From Desulfatitalea sp. (lineage in GTDB: Bacteria; Desulfobacterota; Desulfobacteria; Desulfobacterales; Desulfosarcinaceae): a stretch of 10,414 nt of DNA. Under the pieces are notes generated by a model. The model had not been told where the DNA came from and ran no database searches. It saw only the letters and a list, made by a program, of their open reading frames with translations. How positions within the stretch are numbered: position 1 is the stretch's first letter; the number at the start of each line of letters is the position of its first letter. Where the stretch lies: NCBI GenBank assembly GCA_013041835.1, contig JABDRH010000183.1:1-10414 (forward strand), given 5' to 3'. The position numbers and the translations under genes are program-made. Shown here in pieces: positions 7,294-10,414 of this stretch.

Positions 7294-8370
7294 CTACAGG
7301 TACTTCATCGGCGCCAGGCCGATGCGCCGCCGCACGGCTTCCAACAAACCAACCGTACCGGTCATCATGTTATCTCCCCAGGGAGCGCCCCAAACGAGGG
7401 GCAGACGGCTGCCGGCCATGAGGCTGCGTTTGGGGCCGGTCGCGATGATGGCTTGGACATTGGCAAAACCCACCGCTTCACGAAGGTAGGCGCCGTGGCC
7501 GCCTTCCGCCAGGATCTGCTCGTGGCTGACGTCGCCGTCGGCCAGTTCCCGGATCAGGCCCTCTATCCGGGACATGGTGATGTCCCGGGTGTGGTATTCG
7601 ACGAAGCCGGCTGTCCGGTCGCCGGCCAGCGCCGCTACCACAGTGTGAGAGGTAGCGATGTCCAGGATCACGACGGGCGAGCGGTCAGCGGCTTGATGAT
7701 CCTGGGCCGCGCCGGCCATGGCGGCCATGCCGCTGTCCATCACGAAAATTTCGCCGGCGCCCAGGGCCTTGGCCGAATCGGCCATGGCGCGCAAGCGATT
7801 GAAGGTGTTGGGAATCTCCTGGCTGCCGAATAGCAGGGCGTGGGGCTCGGGTTGCCGTTCGAGCATGGTTTGGAAGAGGTGGTGACGGAAATCCAGGTGG
7901 GAGGTGCCTGCCGGTGCAACACCGTGGTCTTGGGCGCACAAGGCGACGATATCGAAGCCGGCGGGCAGGCCCAGTCCCTGGATGATGCGTGCGATGCGCT
8001 CGGGCTGCACGTCCCGCAGGGTCACGGCGGTGTAGGCGCTGTCGCCCTGCAGCGTTGCGATCTGCCGCGCGTCGGCCAGGGTGATGCCCCAGTCGCGCAC
8101 CCGCTCGGGGTCGTGGTGCAAGGTGGCGGCGGCTGCGGCCGATATCACCACCGGGTCGGTCTGGGCACGGCGGCGGAGGGCCTCGGTAACCGGTCCGCCG
8201 CCCATTTCCACACCGGTAACCAGCAGTGGGCCTCGGGTGGCTTCGATCTGCCGGGCGATGTGGCGTACGGGGGAAGGCGCCACGGCTTTGAAGTGCTCGT
8301 TGGTGCGGGCGTCCCAACAGAGCAGGTCCATGGTGCCGGCGCCGATATCGATGGTTAAGATTCGGCTCAT
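7294..8370 (-). CDS. DUF1786-family ASKHA-fold ATPase-like protein
   Basis: This 358-residue protein has the actin/Hsp70/sugar-kinase (ASKHA) nucleotide-binding fold. The first phosphate loop is ILTIDIGAGTMDLLCWD (residues 4-20, D8 and G10-T13). The second phosphate-loop-like strand is VVILDIATSHTVVAAL (232-247, D237). Other visible blocks are QDHGVAPAGTSHLDFRH (147-163), a glycine-rich FVMDSGMAAMAG (209-220) and the C-terminal DNMMTGTVGLLEA (333-345). I assign it to Pfam DUF1786, whose Pfam title calls it a putative pyruvate formate-lyase activating enzyme; no radical-SAM CxxxCxxC motif is present here, so that title should not be taken literally. The ATG at 8370 has AAGGA (complement of 8379-8383) 8 bases upstream. 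It is divergent from the cobalamin adenosyltransferase cluster, about 195 bases from the small ORF start. Fold confidence is high; function is unknown. Confidence 0.75.
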   Translation of the reverse strand: MSRILTIDIGAGTMDLLCWDARTNEHFKAVAPSPVRHIARQIEATRGPLLVTGVEMGGGPVTEALRRRAQTDPVVISAAAAATLHHDPERVRDWGITLADARQIATLQGDSAYTAVTLRDVQPERIARIIQGLGLPAGFDIVALCAQDHGVAPAGTSHLDFRHHLFQTMLERQPEPHALLFGSQEIPNTFNRLRAMADSAKALGAGEIFVMDSGMAAMAGAAQDHQAADRSPVVILDIATSHTVVAALAGDRTAGFVEYHTRDITMSRIEGLIRELADGDVSHEQILAEGGHGAYLREAVGFANVQAIIATGPKRSLMAGSRLPLVWGAPWGDNMMTGTVGLLEAVRRRIGLAPMKYL

Positions 8371-8565
8371 ATGATGTGTCCTTGAAGAATATGGCCAATA
8401 CGACCAGGATGAACGATTCGCAAAGCAGCATCAAACCCTCTTATCTTAGCCATATCCCTTGGCATGTCAATTTCAATGTGCGCGAAGAGGAAAAACGGAT
8501 TACCATTGCAAAAGTCCGGTGGGCGCTGCTACAAAAGGGGCATCTTTTTCACGGAGGAGGAGCCC
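8371..8565. other. Divergent intergenic region
   Basis: This region lies between the leftward DUF1786 start and the rightward small ORF start. It contains the leftward promoter listed separately and the small ORF's ribosome binding site at 8553-8560. I find no convincing rightward -35/-10 pair. TGGCATG at 8460-8466 looks like half of a sigma-54 site, but the -12 element reads TTTCA instead of TTGCA. Confidence 0.5.
8443..8470 (-). promoter_or_regulatory. Promoter of the DUF1786 gene
   Basis: The minus strand carries a perfect -35 box TTGACA (complement of 8465-8470), a 16-base spacer, and a good -10 box TAAGAT (complement of 8443-8448). Transcription would start near 8436, about 65 bases before the ATG. 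The 7-base inverted repeat ATATGGC (8388-8394) and GCCATAT (8449-8455) brackets the start site and could be an operator, but the arms are short. Confidence 0.5.
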
Positions 8566-8703
8566 ATGCGCTGGCGACACATTGGTTACGACCGCAATGG
8601 CAACGGCAATCGGCCGTCCCACCGCAGCCCGGTGCGCGAAGCATTCGCCACGATGTTGAAGTGGCCGGACGATCCGGAAGGATCGTTTGGTGCCGCGCCA
8701 TGA
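8566..8703 (+). CDS. 45-residue ORF translationally coupled to the adenosyltransferase
   Basis: This short ORF starts at an ATG with GGAGGAGG (8553-8560) 5 bases upstream, the best ribosome binding site on the plus strand in this part of the window. Its TGA (8701-8703) overlaps the ATG of the adenosyltransferase (8700-8702) as ATGA, the classic arrangement for translational coupling. The peptide opens MRWRHIGYDRNGNGNRPSHR and ends with a KWPDDPEGSFGAAP tail. It is basic in the first half, acidic near the end, and has no cysteines, signal peptide or membrane segment. I do not recognise it. It could be a real small protein or a leader peptide whose job is to deliver ribosomes to the next gene. 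The frame stays open upstream to an ATG at 8464, but that start has no comparable ribosome binding site. Confidence 0.6.
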   Translation: MRWRHIGYDRNGNGNRPSHRSPVREAFATMLKWPDDPEGSFGAAP

Positions 8704-9272
8704 AGATTTACACCCAAACCGGTGACAAGGGAAAAACCGGCCTGCTTAGCGGAGAGCGCGTGTTCAAAAGCCATGTCCGCATCCGGGCGTATGGCGAAGC
8801 GGATGAACTCAACGCAGCCGTCGGCGCGTTGGCGGCCACTTTGAGTGGCGGCCAGGATCAGATCAAAATGCAATTGGTACGGGTTCAGTCGGATTTGTTC
8901 CAGGCAGGCGCTTGGCTGTCCGCCACGCCCGGCGACGAGACCCTTCAGCGCTTGACCCCTCTTGGACAGGAGCAATGGCGCCGGCTGGAAGGCTGGATCG
9001 ATCATTTCAACGATCAGTTGCCCGAGCTGCGAACCTTTATTCTGCCCGGCGGATCGCCTGCGGCCGCTTGGGCTCACATGGCCCGCACCATCTGCCGACG
9101 CGTCGAGCGCGTCGTCGTTGAACTGGCGCACACCCAGGCCGGCCAACCGCTGCCTGACAACGGCCTGGCCGACATTTTGATCTACCTGAACCGCCTTTCC
9201 GACTATTTTTTTGTGCTGGCACGCCACCTGAATCATTCCGCCGGCGTAAGCGAGGCCGCTTGGAAAGGGTAA
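8700..9272 (+). CDS. PduO-type cob(I)alamin adenosyltransferase
   Basis: This 190-residue enzyme transfers the adenosyl group of ATP to cob(I)alamin, giving adenosylcobalamin for B12-dependent mutases. The N-terminal ATP-binding signature is TGDKGKTGLLSGERV (7-21), followed by RIRAYGEADELNAAVG (27-42). The central FILPGGSPAAAWAHMART (113-130), RRVER (133-137) and YLNRLSDYFFVLAR (162-175) are the conserved helices of the PduO/MMAB family. Length is normal. The start at 8700 is chosen because family members begin at MKIYT-TGDKG; the frame stays open to 8376, but the extra 108 residues do not look like protein of this family. The nearest purine-rich site (AAGGA, 8678-8682) is 17 bases away, so translation probably depends on the upstream small ORF. 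A flavoprotein reductase follows after 54 bases. I see no cobalamin riboswitch in the leader. Confidence 0.92.
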   Translation: MKIYTQTGDKGKTGLLSGERVFKSHVRIRAYGEADELNAAVGALAATLSGGQDQIKMQLVRVQSDLFQAGAWLSATPGDETLQRLTPLGQEQWRRLEGWIDHFNDQLPELRTFILPGGSPAAAWAHMARTICRRVERVVVELAHTQAGQPLPDNGLADILIYLNRLSDYFFVLARHLNHSAGVSEAAWKG

Positions 9273-9326
9273 GCGCGTGGGCCCGGCGACATATGTCCAA
9301 GCCGTGCCCAACCGGGATGGGAAACC

Positions 9327-9980
9327 ATGACGCATTACTCGGTGACGGTCACCAGCCTTTCCTGGCTGACCCGCAACACCTTCGAAATCCGGTTCAACCG
9401 CCCGGCCGGCTTTGAGTATCGGCCGGGCCAGAAGATTACCTTCGAAGACGGCGGCATCACCCGGGACTACACGCTGCTGGGGCCCGAGCACAGGTCCGAA
9501 CTGGCCGTATGCGTGCGGCATGTGGCCGGCGGTCGTTTTTCGCCCAAGCTGGCCGCGGCCCAGCCCGGTGATCGCTACCGGATCGGCGCGGCCCACGGCT
9601 ACTTTTTCTTTAAATCCACGGACCGCCGGGCGGTATTCGTGGCCACGGGCACGGGCATCGCCCCGTTCGTCGCCTTTGCCCGCCAGGGGGTACGAAACTT
9701 TGACCTGCTGCACGGCGTACACACCGAAACACAGCTTTATTACGCGGACGAACTGGCCGCCGCCGCCCGGCGATACATGCCCTGCCTGGGTGACTTTCCG
9801 GATTCGCCACGCTGGCCCTTGAGCTTCGACGGCCGCGTCGACGGCTGCCTGGCGCAACACCTGGCGCCGGGTGCTTACGATTTTTACTTGTGCGGCCGAA
9901 ACGAAATGATTCGCGATGTCACGGCGTTCGTGGATCAGCGATTCAAGGGCGGGCGCGTTTTCACCGAGGCTTTTTTCTAA
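9327..9980 (+). CDS. Ferredoxin-NADP reductase-type flavoprotein
   Basis: This 217-residue two-domain oxidoreductase has an FAD/FMN-binding barrel with RDYTLLGPE (R46-Y48-T49, the RxYS/T flavin motif) and GGRFSPKL (68-75). It is followed by an NAD(P)-binding Rossmann domain with VATGTGIAPFVAFA (105-118) and YLCGRNEMIRDV (187-198), and it ends VFTEAFF. It has no iron-sulfur cysteine set, so it is a simple flavin reductase/FNR rather than a phthalate-dioxygenase-type reductase. It would move electrons between NAD(P)H and a carrier or cofactor. Its place right after the adenosyltransferase suggests it could reduce cob(II)alamin, directly or through flavodoxin or ferredoxin; that is inference. 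The start ATG has only weak GGGA boxes upstream (9314-9317 or 9319-9322). Its TAA overlaps the next gene's ATG by one base. Confidence 0.88.
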   Translation: MTHYSVTVTSLSWLTRNTFEIRFNRPAGFEYRPGQKITFEDGGITRDYTLLGPEHRSELAVCVRHVAGGRFSPKLAAAQPGDRYRIGAAHGYFFFKSTDRRAVFVATGTGIAPFVAFARQGVRNFDLLHGVHTETQLYYADELAAAARRYMPCLGDFPDSPRWPLSFDGRVDGCLAQHLAPGAYDFYLCGRNEMIRDVTAFVDQRFKGGRVFTEAFF

Positions 9981-10414
9981 TGCAACCACACCTGCTCATC
10001 ACCGGCGCGAGTGGCTTGCTGGGACACGCCTTGCTTCAGGAGGCCCGCGGCCCGTGGCGCGTGTTTGCCATGTACCGGAACCACCGGCCTGAAGCGACCG
10101 GTGCCTTATGCCTTCAGGCTGACCTGACGGACGAATACCAGATGATCCAAGTCCTGGACCAAGCGCAACCCCAGGTGGTGATTCATGCTGCTGCTGCGGC
10201 GCAAACCGGGTTCTGCCGGGACCATCCGCGGCAGAGTGCGCAAATCAACGTGCACGCTTCCGCTCGCCTGGCCGCCCTGTGCGCCCACAGGGGTATCGAC
10301 CTGGTGTTTACCTCCACCGATCTGGTGTTCGACGGACGCCGGGCGCCCTACGACGAAACGCGCGCCGTGCGTCCGCTGAGCGTCTATGCCGAACAGAAGG
10401 GGCAAGCCGAAAAC
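9980..10414 (+). CDS. RmlD-like NAD(P)-dependent sugar-nucleotide reductase (3' truncated by window)
   Basis: The frame opens at an ATG that overlaps the flavoprotein's stop (TAATG, 9978-9982) and runs off the window after 145 codons. It begins MQPHLLITGASGLLGHALLQ; GASGLLG (residues 9-15) is the Rossmann GxxGxxG that binds NAD(P). Later blocks include VVIHAAAAAQTGFCRDHP, FTSTDLVFDG (RmlD-type STDxVFDG) and VYAEQKGQAEN (the catalytic YxxxK). These place it in the extended short-chain dehydrogenase group containing dTDP-4-dehydrorhamnose reductase (RmlD) and the MAT2B-like regulators. Rhamnose synthesis is possible, but no other rhamnose genes are visible in the window. The one-base overlap implies translational coupling with the flavoprotein. 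The C-terminal substrate part is missing. Confidence 0.85.
   Translation, partial: MQPHLLITGASGLLGHALLQEARGPWRVFAMYRNHRPEATGALCLQADLTDEYQMIQVLDQAQPQVVIHAAAAAQTGFCRDHPRQSAQINVHASARLAALCAHRGIDLVFTSTDLVFDGRRAPYDETRAVRPLSVYAEQKGQAEN

Noticed and set aside
8459..8477. A sigma-54-like site TGGCATG-N4-TTTCA
   Set aside because: The -12 element lacks the essential GC (TTTCA instead of TTGCA), and the same bases form part of the better-supported leftward TTGACA promoter.
8371..8565. A cobalamin riboswitch in the leader of the adenosyltransferase operon
   Set aside because: The leader is short and shows no B12-box-like conserved sequence, so nothing in it supports the call.
8376..8699. N-terminal extension of the adenosyltransferase to an ATG at 8376
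   Set aside because: The family starts at MKIYT-TGDKG, which is at 8700. The extension overlaps the divergent promoter and the small ORF with its strong ribosome binding site, and has no domain of its own.
8586..9989. A 467-codon open frame antisense to the adenosyltransferase and flavoprotein
   Set aside because: The plus strand carries two genes with full family motifs across the same bases; the antisense product has no recognisable motif.

Overview
The window looks like chromosomal DNA from a GC-rich Gram-negative anaerobe. A deltaproteobacterium (Desulfobacterota, near Desulfosarcina-type sulfate reducers) fits best. This is inferred from gene style only: an outer-membrane porin ending in Phe, a small CxxC-rich protein, a DUF1786-type ATPase, a PduO-type cobalamin adenosyltransferase, and GC-rich codon use with long open antisense shadow frames. 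I see no rRNA, tRNA, insertion sequence, CRISPR array or phage gene.

Layout. (1) 1-469: the 3' end of an HTH-cupin regulator (+). (2) 497-697: a small cysteine-rich protein on the minus strand with a very good ribosome binding site and a candidate promoter near 793-820. (3) 963-4627: a two-gene operon of large dynamin-like GTPases. The second has complete G1-G4 motifs and membrane segments. The first keeps G1 and G3 but has lost the G2 threonine and the G4 motif. (4) 4715-5554: a class IV PLP aminotransferase on the minus strand. (5) 5928-7220: an outer-membrane porin (+) behind a long AT-rich leader, followed by a strong hairpin shared with the next, convergent gene. (6) 7294-8370: a DUF1786 ASKHA-fold ATPase on the minus strand with its own promoter. 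(7) 8566-10414: a rightward cluster of an unrecognised 45-residue ORF, a cob(I)alamin adenosyltransferase whose ATG overlaps the small ORF's stop (ATGA), a ferredoxin-NADP-reductase-like flavoprotein, and an RmlD-like reductase that overlaps the flavoprotein's stop (TAATG) and runs off the window.

How the parts may work together. The tandem GTPases probably form a hetero-oligomer that acts on membranes, with one active and one degenerate nucleotide site. In the right-hand cluster, the adenosyltransferase needs cob(I)alamin, and the flavoprotein beside it could supply the reducing step. The small ORF appears to couple translation into the adenosyltransferase, which has no well-placed ribosome binding site of its own. 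The porin, aminotransferase and HTH-cupin gene look like independent units.

The points most worth a second look are the degenerate/intact GTPase pair, the coupled 45-residue ORF, and the cysteine-rich mini-protein. No complete, clearly new defence or mobile system is visible.
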